Assembly (NCBI GenBank): GCA_900542445.1
Contig: UQNN01000007.1
Location: forward strand, 62,001 to 126,000
Source of the DNA: an uncultured Eubacteriales bacterium
Lineage (GTDB): Bacteria; Bacillota; Clostridia; Christensenellales; Aristaeellaceae
Reading direction: 5' to 3'
DNA: 64,000 nt
The notes beneath the pieces are model-generated. The model saw only the letters and a list, made by a program, of their open reading frames with translations, ran no database searches and had not been told where the DNA came from. Numbering within the stretch: the stretch's first letter is position 1; each line of letters begins with the position of its first letter. Positions 24,029-33,044 of the stretch are shown in pieces. The position numbers were made by a program, and so were the translations under genes.

Positions 24029-25399
24029 ATGCGTTTTCAAACCGCTCACACCCCAAACTCCCTCACCGAAGGCCCGATTGCGCAGACGCTGATCGCCTTC
24101 GCGCTCCCGCTGTTTCTGGGCAACCTGTTTCAGCAGCTGTACAACACGGCGGATTCTCTGATCGTCGGCAACTTTCTGGGCAGCGAGGCGCTGGCCGCGG
24201 TCAGCTCCTCCGGCAACCTGATTTTCCTGATGGTCGGTCTGGTCAACGGCATTTCGATGGGTGCGGGCGTGGTCATCGCGCGTTATTTCGGCGCGAAGGA
24301 CTACGACCGCATGCAGAAGACCATCCACACGCTGCTGGCGTTCGGCCTCGTCGCGGGCGCGCTGCTGACGGTCATCGGCATGATGCTCTCCCCCGTGATG
24401 CTGCGGCTGATGGATACGCCGGAAACCGTTCTGCCCAACTCCATCAGCTATTTCCGCACATATTTCACCGGTTCGCTGGCCTTTGTGCTCTACAACATCT
24501 GCATGGGCATCCTGCAGGCGGTCGGCGACAGCCGCCATCCGCTGCAATACCTGATTATTTCCTCCATCGTCAACATCGCGCTCGACTTGCTGTTCGTCGG
24601 CGTATTCCACATGGGCGTGGGATCGGCGGCGGCGGCGACGGCCATTTCGCAGCTGGTAAGCATGAGCCTGTGCATGATCCGCCTAATGCGCAGCGACCGC
24701 GCCTACCGCGTCAATCTGCGCAAGATCCGTTTCGACGGGCGCGCGCTTCGTGAGATTCTGCAAAACGGCCTGCCCGCCGGTTTGCAGAACAGCATCATCT
24801 CCATCGCGAACGTCGTCGTGCAGAGCAACATCAACCAGTTCGGCGCGGCGGCGATGGCCGGCTGCGGCGCGCACAGCCGCATCGAGGGCTTCGGCTTCCT
24901 GCCCGTCACCTGCTTCACGATGGCGCTGACCACGTTCGTCAGCCAAAATCTCGGCGCAAAGGCGTATGACCGTGTGAAAAAAGGCATCCGCGTCGGCATT
25001 TTCTGCTCGATGACGATCGCAGAAACCATCGCCCTGCTGATCTTCATCTTCTCCCCGAAGCTCATCGGCCTGTTCACCAGTGACGCGCAGTCCATCGCCT
25101 TCGGCGTGATGCACGAGCGCACGACCACGCCGTTCTTCTTCCTGCTGGCGTATTCGCACTGCATGGCCGCCATCTTCCGCGGCGCGGGCAAATCCACCGT
25201 GCCGATGCTGGTGATGCTGCTGTGCTGGTGCATCATCCGCGTGACCTACGTCACCTTCGCCGTGAAATTCTTTCCCGTACTGCAAACGGTCTCCTGGGCC
25301 TATCCGATCACCTGGGGCCTGAGCACGCTGGTGTTCACGCTTTATTACTTCAAATCCGACTGGATGCACGCGTTCGAGAAGCGCGAAAGAAGGGCCTGA
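24029..25399 (+). CDS. MATE family efflux transporter
   Basis: 456 aa with about twelve membrane spans in two homologous halves. The first half opens with the characteristic ALPLFLGNLFQQLYNTADS and the second repeats the pattern after LRKIRFDGRALREILQNGLPAGLQ. It exports drugs or metabolites against Na+ or H+. The start is put at ATG 24029, preceded by AAAGGAA; the 12 extra codons upstream lack a ribosome site and lie just after a family B repeat. It stands alone, with a strong terminator following. Confidence 0.93.
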   Translation: MRFQTAHTPNSLTEGPIAQTLIAFALPLFLGNLFQQLYNTADSLIVGNFLGSEALAAVSSSGNLIFLMVGLVNGISMGAGVVIARYFGAKDYDRMQKTIHTLLAFGLVAGALLTVIGMMLSPVMLRLMDTPETVLPNSISYFRTYFTGSLAFVLYNICMGILQAVGDSRHPLQYLIISSIVNIALDLLFVGVFHMGVGSAAAATAISQLVSMSLCMIRLMRSDRAYRVNLRKIRFDGRALREILQNGLPAGLQNSIISIANVVVQSNINQFGAAAMAGCGAHSRIEGFGFLPVTCFTMALTTFVSQNLGAKAYDRVKKGIRVGIFCSMTIAETIALLIFIFSPKLIGLFTSDAQSIAFGVMHERTTTPFFFLLAYSHCMAAIFRGAGKSTVPMLVMLLCWCIIRVTYVTFAVKFFPVLQTVSWAYPITWGLSTLVFTLYYFKSDWMHAFEKRERRA

Positions 25400-25406
25400 T
25401 TTCCTC

Positions 25407-25434
25407 CCGCCGATTGCAGAATCGGCGGTTTTTT
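25407..25434 (+). terminator. Terminator after the MATE gene
   Basis: CCGCCGATT (25407-25415) with AATCGGCGG (25420-25428) and TTTTTT. The next 230 bases up to prfC contain a possible promoter (TTTTCA, 17 bp, TATACT at 25590-25595) and nothing else that I can identify. Confidence 0.92.
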
Positions 25435-25665
25435 GGTCGCGCCGCGTTCCTATAAGCGGTATGAAATGCGCCGCCCGTCTCTCCCGTTTCTCCCTGTAAG
25501 CCAACGCAAACAGTTTGTTTTGCTGAATACTGCATTTTCCATCCGTATTTTTTTGCACCTTTCAGCTTTTCAAGCGAAATCGTTTATGATATACTATATG
25601 ATTGTTTGAAAGTAGCCTGGGAGCGCGTCTGCCGCTCCTTTCCATCATCCCAAGGAGGATCAACC

Positions 25666-27276
25666 ATGCCTGATACGCCGATGCCCGGTTCGCTCGCGGC
25701 TGAAACCGCCCGCCGCCGGACGTTTGCCATTATCTCCCACCCGGACGCCGGCAAAACGACGCTGACCGAAAAGCTGCTGCTGTATTCGGGCGCGATTCGT
25801 ACCGCCGGTTCCGTCAAAGCCCGCAAGAGCGACAAACATGCCACCAGCGACTGGATGGATATCGAGAAACAGCGCGGCATTTCCGTGACCTCCTCGGCCA
25901 TGCAGTTTGAATTTGACGGCTATCACATCAACATTCTCGACACTCCCGGCCACCAGGACTTCTCGGAGGACACCTATCGCGTGCTCGTCGCGGCGGACAG
26001 CGCCGTGATGCTCATCGACGCGGCCAAGGGCGTCGAGGCGCAGACCATCAAGCTGTTCAAGGTCTGCCGCCTGCGCAACATCCCGATTTTCACCTTTGTC
26101 AACAAGATGGACCGCGCGGGCAAAGACCCGTTCTCCCTGATGGAGGAAATGGAGCAGGTGCTCGGCATTCGCGCCTGCCCGATCAACTGGCCCATCGGCA
26201 CGGACGGCGACTTCAAGGGCGTTTACCACCGCGACACACAGATGGTGGAGCTGTATGAATCCGGCGACCACGGCAAAACGCGCGTGGAAAAGCAGGATGT
26301 GCCACTTGACGACCCTCAGCTGCCGGAGCTGCTCGGCGACCGGCTGTACAAGCGCCTGATGGACGAAATCGAGCTGCTGGATATCGCGGGCGATTCGTTC
26401 GATCTGGATCTTGTGCGCAAGGGCGAGCTGACGCCGATGTTCTTCGGTTCGGCCATCACCAACTTCGGCGTCGAGCCGTTCCTGACCCGCTTCCTTGAGT
26501 ACTCCACCCCGCCCGCCTCGCATGAGAGCGACATGGGGCTGGTGGAGGCCGACGATCCGGATTTCTCCGGTTTCATCTTCAAGATTCAGGCCAACATGAA
26601 CCCGGCGCACCGCGACCGACTGGCCTTCATGCGCATCTGTTCGGGCGTGTTCACCAAGGGCATGACCGTCTGGCACAGCGGCACGAACAAGATGATTCAG
26701 CTCAAGCAGCCGCAGCAATTCATGGCGGACGAGCGCGAAGCCGTTGAAAACGCCTATCCGGGCGACATCATCGGTCTGTTCGACCCCGGCATTTTCGCGC
26801 TGGGCGATTCGCTCTGCACGGGCAAAAAGCGCCGCTATCCGGGCATTCCGGTGTTCGCGCCGGAGTTCTTCGCCCGCGTGAGCAGCATCGACAGTCTCAA
26901 GCGCAAGCAGTTCGTCAAGGGCGTTTTGCAGCTGAGCGAGGAAGGCGCGATTCAGACCTTCAAGCGGCCGGGCATCGGCTTTGAGGAGATCATCGTCGGT
27001 GTGGTCGGCGTGCTTCAGTTTGAAGTGCTGGAACACCGTTTGAAGACGGAATACAACGCCGAAATCCGCCGCCAGCAGCTCCCCTACCGCTTTGTGCGCT
27101 GGATCACCAAAACACCGAAAGCGATCGAGGATTTGAAGCTTTCCAGCACCTCTTCGTTAGCGAAGGACGCGCGCGACCGCGACGTGATTCTTTTTGAAAA
27201 CGAGTGGTCAATTCGCTGGGCGCTGGAAAACAACGAAGGCCTGGAGCTGGCGGAAACCGCGTCGAGGCTGGGGTGA
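25666..27276 (+). CDS. prfC: Peptide chain release factor 3
   Basis: 536 aa translational GTPase that recycles RF1/RF2 after termination. G1 is SHPDAGKTTLTEKLLLY near residue 25, switch II DTPGHQDFSEDTYR near 92, NKMDRAGKDP near 145; the RF3-specific ARKSDKHATSDWM near 52 separates it from EF-G. C-terminal RF3 domain VGVLQFEVLEHRLKTEY near 445. AAGGAGG lies 7 bases before the ATG, and the frame upstream is noncoding. Followed by a family A repeat and then another translational GTPase, typA. Confidence 0.96.
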   Translation: MPDTPMPGSLAAETARRRTFAIISHPDAGKTTLTEKLLLYSGAIRTAGSVKARKSDKHATSDWMDIEKQRGISVTSSAMQFEFDGYHINILDTPGHQDFSEDTYRVLVAADSAVMLIDAAKGVEAQTIKLFKVCRLRNIPIFTFVNKMDRAGKDPFSLMEEMEQVLGIRACPINWPIGTDGDFKGVYHRDTQMVELYESGDHGKTRVEKQDVPLDDPQLPELLGDRLYKRLMDEIELLDIAGDSFDLDLVRKGELTPMFFGSAITNFGVEPFLTRFLEYSTPPASHESDMGLVEADDPDFSGFIFKIQANMNPAHRDRLAFMRICSGVFTKGMTVWHSGTNKMIQLKQPQQFMADEREAVENAYPGDIIGLFDPGIFALGDSLCTGKKRRYPGIPVFAPEFFARVSSIDSLKRKQFVKGVLQLSEEGAIQTFKRPGIGFEEIIVGVVGVLQFEVLEHRLKTEYNAEIRRQQLPYRFVRWITKTPKAIEDLKLSSTSSLAKDARDRDVILFENEWSIRWALENNEGLELAETASRLG

Positions 27277-27277
27277 T

Positions 27278-27432
27278 GTCGGGGCTTTGCCCCGAACCCC
27301 AGCAGGAACCTGAGGTTCCTGCACCTCCCGCTTCTTTATCGCTTCGCGATAAAGGACATCAAATCATCCTTTATACGGGAAGTCCAGAAACCTCAGGTTT
27401 CTGGCGGAGTTTGAGGCAGAGCCTCAACGTCC
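27278..27432. repeat. Family A repeat between prfC and typA
   Basis: Begins two bases after the prfC stop codon. End hairpins TCGGGGC...GCCCCGA and TTGAGGC...GCCTCAA, internal GCAGGAACCTGAGGTTCCTGC, CAGAAACCTCAGGTTTCTG and the central TTTATCGCTTCGCGATAAA. No open frame. Confidence 0.75.
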
Positions 27433-27472
27433 CCCCGTTTACCATCAACCATATAGAAAGAAGGGCTTCCAT

Positions 27473-29317
27473 TTGGAAATGATTCGTGAGAACATCCGCA
27501 ATATCGCTATCATCGCGCACGTTGACCACGGCAAAACCACGCTCGTCAACGAAATGCTCAAGCAGGGCGGCGTTTTCCGCGAAAACCAGCAGGTCGCCGA
27601 CCGCGTGATGGACAACAATGCCATCGAAAAAGAGCGCGGCATCACCATTCTGGCGAAGAATACCTCCATGTATTATAAGGACGTGAAGATCAACGTCGTC
27701 GATACCCCCGGCCACGCCGATTTCGGCGGCGAGGTTGAGCGCGTGCTCAAGATGGTGGACGGCGTGCTGCTGCTCATCGACTCGTTTGAAGGCCCGATGC
27801 CGCAGACCCGTTTCGTGCTCCAGCATGCGCTGGCGCTCGGCCTGCCGGTCATCATCGTCATCAACAAGATGGATCGTCCGGACGCGCGCTGCGAAGAGGT
27901 CTATAACGAGGCGTTCGACCTGATGATCGACCTCGGCGCGGACGAGAGCCAGCTCGATACCCCGGTCGTTTACGCCAGCGCCCGCGCGGGCACGGCGACC
28001 CTCGACCCGAACGAGCCGAGCAGCGATCTGCGTCCGCTGTTTGAAACCATCCTTCAATACATTCCCGCTCCGAAGGGTGATCCGGATGCCCCGGCGCAGA
28101 TGCTCATCTCCACCATCGACTACAACGAGTTCGTCGGCCGTATCGGTATCGGCCGCATCACCCGCGGCACGCTCAAGCTCAACAGCATGGCGACCCGCTG
28201 CAATAACCTCAACCCCGATCTCCACGAGAACTTCCGCCTGAGCAGCCTGTTCGCGTTCGAGGGCCTCAAGCGCGTGCCGGTCGAAAGTGCCAGCATGGGT
28301 GAAATCGTCGCCGTCACGGGTATCGAAGATATCATGATCGGCGATACCATCTGCGCGCCGGATGCCGTCGATCCGCTGCCCTTCGTCAAGATCACCGAGC
28401 CGACCGTCGCCATGACCTTCTCCGTCAACGACAGCCCGTTTGCCGGCCGTGAGGGGACTTACGTCACCTCCCGCCACCTGCGCGCCCGCCTGATGCGCGA
28501 GCTTCAGACCGACGTTTCCCTCCGCGTGGAGGAGACCGACTCCGCCGATTCCTTCCGCGTCAGCGGCCGCGGCGAGCTTCACCTCTCCGTCCTCATCGAG
28601 AATATGCGCCGCCAGGGCTATGAATTCCAGGTTTCCAAGCCGGAAGTGCTGTTCCACTACGACGAGAACGGCAATAAGCTGGAGCCGATGGAAAAGATGG
28701 TCGCCGACGTGCCCAGCGAGTACGCGGGCGCCGTCATCGAGAAAATCGGCCGCCGCCGCGGCGTGCTGGATAACATGACCGGCACCGACCGCGTGCGCCT
28801 TGAGTTCACCGTGCCGAGCCGCGGCCTGTTCGGCTACCGCAGCGAGTTCATGACCGATACCCGCGGCGAGGGCGTCATGAGCGCCGTGTTCGATCACTAT
28901 GAGCCGTATAAGGGCGATATCCCGCACCGTAACGTCGGCGCGCTGGTCTCCACCGAAACGGGCGACGCGGTCATGTACGGCCTGTTCTACGCGCAGGATC
29001 GCGGCACGCTGTTCTGCGGCCCGAATACCGCCGTCTATACCGGCATGATCGTCGGTCAGAACGCGCGTCAGGGCGATATCGACGTCAATGTCTGCCGCCA
29101 GAAGCACCTGACCTCCATCCGTAACGCTGCCGGCGCTGAGACCGCGATGAAGCTTACCTCCATGCGTACCCTGACGCTGGAAGAGTGCCTGGAGTTCATC
29201 GATGACGATGAGCTGCTGGAAATCACCCCCAAGAGCCTGCGTATGCGTAAGCGTGTGCTCGAAACCGAACTCCGTAAGAAGCTCGCCGCTAAAAAGCGCG
29301 CCGAAGCCAATAACTGA
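27473..29317 (+). CDS. typA: Ribosome-associated GTPase TypA/BipA
   Basis: 614 aa, typical length. G1 AHVDHGKTTLVNEML near residue 15, switch I ERGITILAKNT near 47, switch II DTPGHADFGGEVER near 75, NKMDRPDAR near 130, then EF-G-like domains and the TypA-specific C-terminal domain (LTLEECLEFIDDDELLEITP near 565). It acts in 50S assembly and stress adaptation. The start may be TTG 27473, which has AAGGG 7 bases before it, or ATG 27479 two codons later, where the spacing is longer. Confidence 0.96.
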   Translation: MEMIRENIRNIAIIAHVDHGKTTLVNEMLKQGGVFRENQQVADRVMDNNAIEKERGITILAKNTSMYYKDVKINVVDTPGHADFGGEVERVLKMVDGVLLLIDSFEGPMPQTRFVLQHALALGLPVIIVINKMDRPDARCEEVYNEAFDLMIDLGADESQLDTPVVYASARAGTATLDPNEPSSDLRPLFETILQYIPAPKGDPDAPAQMLISTIDYNEFVGRIGIGRITRGTLKLNSMATRCNNLNPDLHENFRLSSLFAFEGLKRVPVESASMGEIVAVTGIEDIMIGDTICAPDAVDPLPFVKITEPTVAMTFSVNDSPFAGREGTYVTSRHLRARLMRELQTDVSLRVEETDSADSFRVSGRGELHLSVLIENMRRQGYEFQVSKPEVLFHYDENGNKLEPMEKMVADVPSEYAGAVIEKIGRRRGVLDNMTGTDRVRLEFTVPSRGLFGYRSEFMTDTRGEGVMSAVFDHYEPYKGDIPHRNVGALVSTETGDAVMYGLFYAQDRGTLFCGPNTAVYTGMIVGQNARQGDIDVNVCRQKHLTSIRNAAGAETAMKLTSMRTLTLEECLEFIDDDELLEITPKSLRMRKRVLETELRKKLAAKKRAEANN

Positions 29318-29329
29318 TAGATTTCGGTT

Positions 29330-29470
29330 TATCGCCGCGAAGCGAAGAAGGGAGTCTGAGGGGCACGCCCCTCAGGCAGGTATGGGCGGCAGCCCATCGT
29401 CCCCCATCGCGAAGCGATCCATAAAAAAACAGAGTTTCAGAGCAGACTGCGAAGCAGTCTACGATTGAAA
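29330..29470. repeat. Degenerate family A repeat after typA
   Basis: Contains GAGGGGC/GCCCCTC, ATGGGC/GCCCAT and ATCGCGAAGCGAT hairpins and the word CGCGAAGCGAAG shared with other copies, but the ends no longer match each other well. Confidence 0.55.
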
Positions 29471-29553
29471 CGGCTTCAAACTGTAAATCCATTCGTCCGA
29501 CCGAGCTTCCCCCGGTCGGATTTTTTTGTATATCTCCCACTCCTCAGCCCGCA

Positions 29554-29582
29554 TTGCCTGTTTCGCCGCTTTCTGCTATAAT
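29554..29582 (+). promoter_or_regulatory. Promoter of the glycosyltransferase gene
   Basis: TTGCCT (29554-29559), 17 bp, TATAAT (29577-29582), 22 bp before the ATG. Confidence 0.65.
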
Positions 29583-29604
29583 CATCCTCAAAGGAGGCAC
29601 TTTC

Positions 29605-30783
29605 ATGAGCACAATCGTCTTTTTCTGCATCCCCGCCTACGGCCACACCAACCCGACGCTAGGCGTTGTGCGTGAGCTTGCCGCGCGGGGGCATAAAGTC
29701 GTCTACTATTCCTATGACACCATGCGCAAGCCGATTGAAGCGGCGGGCGCGGCGTTTGTCTCCTGCAACGCTTACGACGCGGAGCAACGCCTTTCCCCCA
29801 AGGACGGCGAACGATTAGGCAGAGATTTGGCTTTTTCCACCCAAGTGCTCGTCGATACCACGCTGGCGCTCGACAACGCGATTCTGAGCGACATGCGCGC
29901 GCTTGCGCCGGATTGCATCGTCGCGGATTCTATGGCGCTCTGGGGCAAGCTCATCGCCAAAAAGCTGGACATTCCGTTCGTGTCCTCCACAACGACGTTC
30001 GCCTTCAACCGCTATTCCGCGAAAATCATGAAGCAAAGCCCCGCTCAGCTCTTTGGCATGCTCGTCTCCATGCCGAAAATCGGCAGGGAAATCAAGCGCC
30101 TGCAAGCGGCGGGCTATCCGGTCAAGAGCGTGCTGGATATCATTCAAAACGACGAAAACCTGGATACGCTTGTCTATACCTCGCCCGAATTTCAGCCGTG
30201 CGCCGACACGTTTCCCGCCGCGCACTATGCTTTCGTCGGCCCGTCCATCCGCCCGGCGGAAATGCGTATGGAGAAGTCCGCGCAGCCGCTTGTCTACATC
30301 TCGCTGGGCACGGTTGTCAACGATCAGCTTGCGTTTTACCAGCAATGCGTCGCCGCACTGGCGGACGGCCCCTGCCGCGTCATCCTCTCCATCGGCGAAC
30401 AGGTGAAGCCCGCCGCGCTGGGCACGCTGCCCGGCAACGTCGAAGTCCACGCGCATGTGGATCAAATCGCCGTGCTGCAAATCGCCGACGTGTTTCTCAC
30501 CCATTGCGGCATGAACAGCGCCAGCGAAGCCCTGTATTTCGGCGTGCCGCTGGTCATGTTTCCGCAAACGCCGGAGCAGGGCGGCGTGTGCACGCGCGTG
30601 CTTGAGCTTGGCGCAGGCGTGAAGCTCGACAAGCCGGAAGCTGCATCCATCCGGAAAGCGATTGACAAAGTGCTTTCCAACTCCACCTATCGTGAAAAAG
30701 CCGCCGAAATCTCCAAGGGCTTCCGCAGATGCGCAGGCGCAAAGGGCGCGGCGGAGAAGATTTTGTCGGTTATCAGTAAATAA
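29605..30783 (+). CDS. MGT-family (YjiC-like) UDP-glycosyltransferase
   Basis: 392 aa GT-B fold enzyme. The N-terminal acceptor half begins IVFFCIPAYGHTNPTLGVV with the catalytic His in AYGHTNP; the C-terminal donor half has the signature FLTHCGMNSASEALYFGVP near residue 295 and PQTPEQ after it, where sugar nucleotide binds. Relatives glycosylate macrolides, sterols or flavonoids; the acceptor here is unknown. AAAGGAGG lies 7 bases before the ATG; the 17 codons further upstream overlap the promoter and are not coding. Monocistronic, with its own terminator. Confidence 0.9.
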   Translation: MSTIVFFCIPAYGHTNPTLGVVRELAARGHKVVYYSYDTMRKPIEAAGAAFVSCNAYDAEQRLSPKDGERLGRDLAFSTQVLVDTTLALDNAILSDMRALAPDCIVADSMALWGKLIAKKLDIPFVSSTTTFAFNRYSAKIMKQSPAQLFGMLVSMPKIGREIKRLQAAGYPVKSVLDIIQNDENLDTLVYTSPEFQPCADTFPAAHYAFVGPSIRPAEMRMEKSAQPLVYISLGTVVNDQLAFYQQCVAALADGPCRVILSIGEQVKPAALGTLPGNVEVHAHVDQIAVLQIADVFLTHCGMNSASEALYFGVPLVMFPQTPEQGGVCTRVLELGAGVKLDKPEAASIRKAIDKVLSNSTYREKAAEISKGFRRCAGAKGAAEKILSVISK

Positions 30784-31185
30784 AGAAAAGCATGGCTCGT
30801 CGTGAGTCATGCCTTTTTTGTCATTTATCCCTGTAATGCGTTCCGCATAACAAATACTATCCACTTTCTTTTAGACTGACGGTTCTTTATCAATCTCCAA
30901 ACCGTAAAAGCTTATGGTACATGAACAACCTCCTGTTTTGTTTCATACGCCATACGCCGTTTTTTCATTTTTGGTCTCTTTTTCTATTTTTTACTTTGTT
31001 TAATTTCTTCCGTTATCATTCAATTTGTCATAGACTGCCAAACTTGCCCTCCGCCTATTTACAACAACCGCTCTCTTGTGTTATCATCTCTGCCAACAGA
31101 AGGAAAGCGCCGCAAAGCAGGCGTGAGCCGCTTCTGTTGATATAAGTTTCTGTTCCTGTATAGACAGAAAAAGGAGGTCTTTTTG
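30784..31185. other. AT-rich intergenic stretch of about 400 bp
   Basis: Begins with a terminator (30789-30818, ATGGCTC/GAGTCAT stem and TTTTTT). From about 30840 to 31080 it is clearly richer in A and T than its surroundings. A minus-strand AGGAGG stands 6 bases before an ATG at 30941-30943, but that frame is only 10 codons. A plus-strand frame (30921-31145) has no ribosome site. The promoter of the 53-aa gene is at its right end. Nothing else that I can identify. Confidence 0.6.
31058..31087 (+). promoter_or_regulatory. Promoter of the 53-aa membrane protein gene
   Basis: TTTACA (31058-31063), 18 bp, TATCAT (31082-31087). Confidence 0.6.
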
Positions 31186-31347
31186 ATGCTCAATGCGAAT
31201 GTTGCTTTTGCGAACGGCGCAAATCATATCGGCGAGGTGCGCACGGTTTCCGTGCGGGAACTGGCCGGTGTGGCGGGCTTCATCTTCGGGATGGCGGTTT
31301 CCGTTGCCTTTGCGACGGGCCTTGCCCAGCTGATTGCGATGCTGTAA
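31186..31347 (+). CDS. 53-aa protein with one membrane span
   Basis: A 53-codon frame with an excellent AAAAGGAGG site 8 bases before the ATG and its own promoter. The first half is polar and begins MLNANVAFANGANHIGEV; the second half is a single hydrophobic helix (GVAGFIFGMAVSVAFATG, then LAQLIAML). It stands alone between two terminators. I do not recognise it. It could be a small regulatory membrane protein, a holin-like or toxin-like peptide, or a bacteriocin-like peptide; no partner gene supports any of these. Confidence 0.65.
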   Translation: MLNANVAFANGANHIGEVRTVSVRELAGVAGFIFGMAVSVAFATGLAQLIAML

Positions 31348-31440
31348 GCGGCCTGAAGCCGCATGCACATCCGCCCACGTGTGCCGGCTCTCAATAAGGG
31401 GCGCACGCAGGCGAACTTTGTGTAATTCCTCATAAAGAAA

Positions 31441-31488
31441 AAAGACCGAAGTCTGCGGCTGAACCGGCGCGCAGCTTCGGTCTTTTTG
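31441..31488. terminator. Bidirectional terminator
   Basis: AAAGACCGAAG (31441-31451) with CTTCGGTCTTT (31474-31484) and an inner GC-rich arm; A-run before and T-run after, so it can serve both the 53-aa gene and the minus-strand operon ending at 31492. Confidence 0.9.
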
Positions 31489-31491
31489 CGT

Positions 31492-31974
31492 TCACAAAAT
31501 CATCGCCATCAGCCAGCAGACGAGCGCGCCCACCGCGGGATAGAAAATCAGCGTCACCAACCATTTCTTGACGTGCACCTTCACGGGGATATACGGCATC
31601 AAATCCTCCGTCCCCGGAATCACCCACGCCTTCGTATGGCCCACCCAAAGGCCGTCGATGCAGATTCGGTCAAAGAATCCCATGATCCAGAAAATCGCCA
31701 CCAGCTGCAAAAAGCTTTGCTCAAAGCCCCGCGCGCCGTTGATGACAAACACGCAGATCATCGTATAGCCGAAGTAGAACAGCAGGCCGCCCAGCTTAAA
31801 GCGCTTGCCCCCTTTTTTAATATCCGCTTCCGTGGTCAAGCCCAGCTTGACCGCCCTGTCCTGAACCGCCTTATCATACAGAAAAACCATATGCACCGCA
31901 CCGTTTCGGATTCCCCACGCGCAGCTGAGATACAGGCATACGCTCAAAATGATGCCTTCGATGATAACCTTCAT
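31492..31974 (-). CDS. Conserved-looking integral membrane protein, function unknown
   Basis: 160 aa with about four spans: residues 3-22, 60-82, 85-108 and 133-158. The cytosolic loop between the first two carries DRAVKLGLTTEADIKKGGKRFK. Another notable loop is FFDRICIDGLWVGHTKAWVIPGTED, with the sequence WVGHTKAWVIPG rich in conserved-looking Trp and Gly. I do not recognise a named family. It follows a DUF4177 gene by 26 bp on the same strand and is the last gene before a terminator, suggesting an operon with MscS and the amylase further upstream. Confidence 0.72.
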   Translation of the reverse strand: MKVIIEGIILSVCLYLSCAWGIRNGAVHMVFLYDKAVQDRAVKLGLTTEADIKKGGKRFKLGGLLFYFGYTMICVFVINGARGFEQSFLQLVAIFWIMGFFDRICIDGLWVGHTKAWVIPGTEDLMPYIPVKVHVKKWLVTLIFYPAVGALVCWLMAMIL

Positions 31975-32000
31975 TACAAAGTTCCTCTCTTGTGCTGCGA

Positions 32001-32180
32001 TTATTTTTCCTTAAAGAAGATGCCGATCATCACGCCGCCCAAATCGTTGGGCGAAATGACCTGCTGCAATTCCCATCCCTCGGCGACAAGCGCGTTGATG
32101 TTCTCTTCCATCTGCGCCAAATCCTTGTCGCGGGACATGTGAATGGCCTTGTTCAGATTGACGACTTTGTATTCTTTCAT
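32001..32180 (-). CDS. DUF4177 domain small protein
   Basis: 59 aa (starts MKEYKVVNLNKAIH, ends GGVMIGIFFKEK). The pattern of an N-terminal strand, a helix containing DLAQMEENINALVAEGWELQ and a closing strand is that of DUF4177, a small alpha/beta protein of unknown function common in Bacillota. It lies 30 bp after mscS and 26 bp before the membrane protein gene. The ribosome site is weak (GGAAG, long spacing). Confidence 0.82.
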   Translation of the reverse strand: MKEYKVVNLNKAIHMSRDKDLAQMEENINALVAEGWELQQVISPNDLGGVMIGIFFKEK

Positions 32181-32210
32181 GTGTTTTTTCTTCCGTTCGG
32201 GGGCGTTTTT

Positions 32211-33044
32211 TTACACGTCTCCATTTTTGATATAGGTCGAATCCGACAGCACGACGATGTTTCGCGCTTTCAGCTCCTGCCGAATCAGCAGCATGAACCG
32301 ATAATAGACGTCCCAATAGGCTTCGGTCGGCACGTAGACGCGCGCGACGTATTCAATCGCGCCCGTCTGATAGGCGTTGATGCCGACGAACGGCGGCTCG
32401 GCGGATTCATAGCCCTCCGCAGCACGCTTGCAGGCCGCCATCAGCGCCTCCAGCGCCGTGTCGGTGTCGATTTCAAAGCCGAGCCAGAGCTTCGCGTCCA
32501 CGCGCCGATACGCCTTTTCCGTATAATTGACGATGCGTTCGGCAGAAAGCTCCTTGTTGGGAATCATCACGGTCTTGTTATCCGGCGTGACCAGATGAGT
32601 ATACATCAGCCCGATTCGTTCCACCGTGCCCTCCGCCTTCTCCGTGCTGATGAAACTGCCCGCGGCAAACGGCTTGGCGAGCAGAATCACCATGCCGCTG
32701 ACCACGTTCGCCAGCACATCCTGCACGGAGAGCGAAACGGCCAGCGCGAATAAACTCAGCAGCGCCACCAGGCTGGTAATCGGCACATCCAGCTGACCCG
32801 CCACCATCGTGACGAGCACGATGACCATCACAATTCGCGCCGCCGCCGTCAGAAAGCTCAGCATCGCCTTATCCAGCGGCAGTTTGGCCACCAGCCGGTT
32901 GAGCGCCCGCATGACGATTTTGATGACGACTGCGCCGATGACGAGCGTCAGCCCCGCGCCGAGCCATTTATCCATCGTTGCGTTGTGCAGCGCGCCGACG
33001 ACCTCTGTCACCTGTTCCGGCGTAAACGCTTCTTCCGTATTCAT
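32211..33044 (-). CDS. Small-conductance mechanosensitive channel (MscS family)
   Basis: 277 aa, the length of classical MscS. Three spans at about 25-45, 60-85 and 92-120; the last is the pore helix (SLSVQDVLANVVSGMVILLAKPF, with the conserved kink region after SVQD). The beta domain with GTVERIGLMYTHLVTPDNK follows near 148, and an alpha/beta C-terminal cage domain. It opens on hypo-osmotic shock to release ions. The start overlaps the amylase stop codon (ATGA, 33041-33044), so the two are translationally coupled. Confidence 0.92.
   Translation of the reverse strand: MNTEEAFTPEQVTEVVGALHNATMDKWLGAGLTLVIGAVVIKIVMRALNRLVAKLPLDKAMLSFLTAAARIVMVIVLVTMVAGQLDVPITSLVALLSLFALAVSLSVQDVLANVVSGMVILLAKPFAAGSFISTEKAEGTVERIGLMYTHLVTPDNKTVMIPNKELSAERIVNYTEKAYRRVDAKLWLGFEIDTDTALEALMAACKRAAEGYESAEPPFVGINAYQTGAIEYVARVYVPTEAYWDVYYRFMLLIRQELKARNIVVLSDSTYIKNGDV

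Noticed and set aside
30914..30943. AGGAGG with an ATG 6 bases later on the minus strand in the AT-rich gap
   Set aside because: The frame closes after 10 codons and no gene follows it, so there is nothing for a leader to control.
30921..31145. A 74-codon frame in the AT-rich gap
   Set aside because: No ribosome site; phenylalanine-rich only because of T-rich DNA; overlaps the promoter of the next gene.
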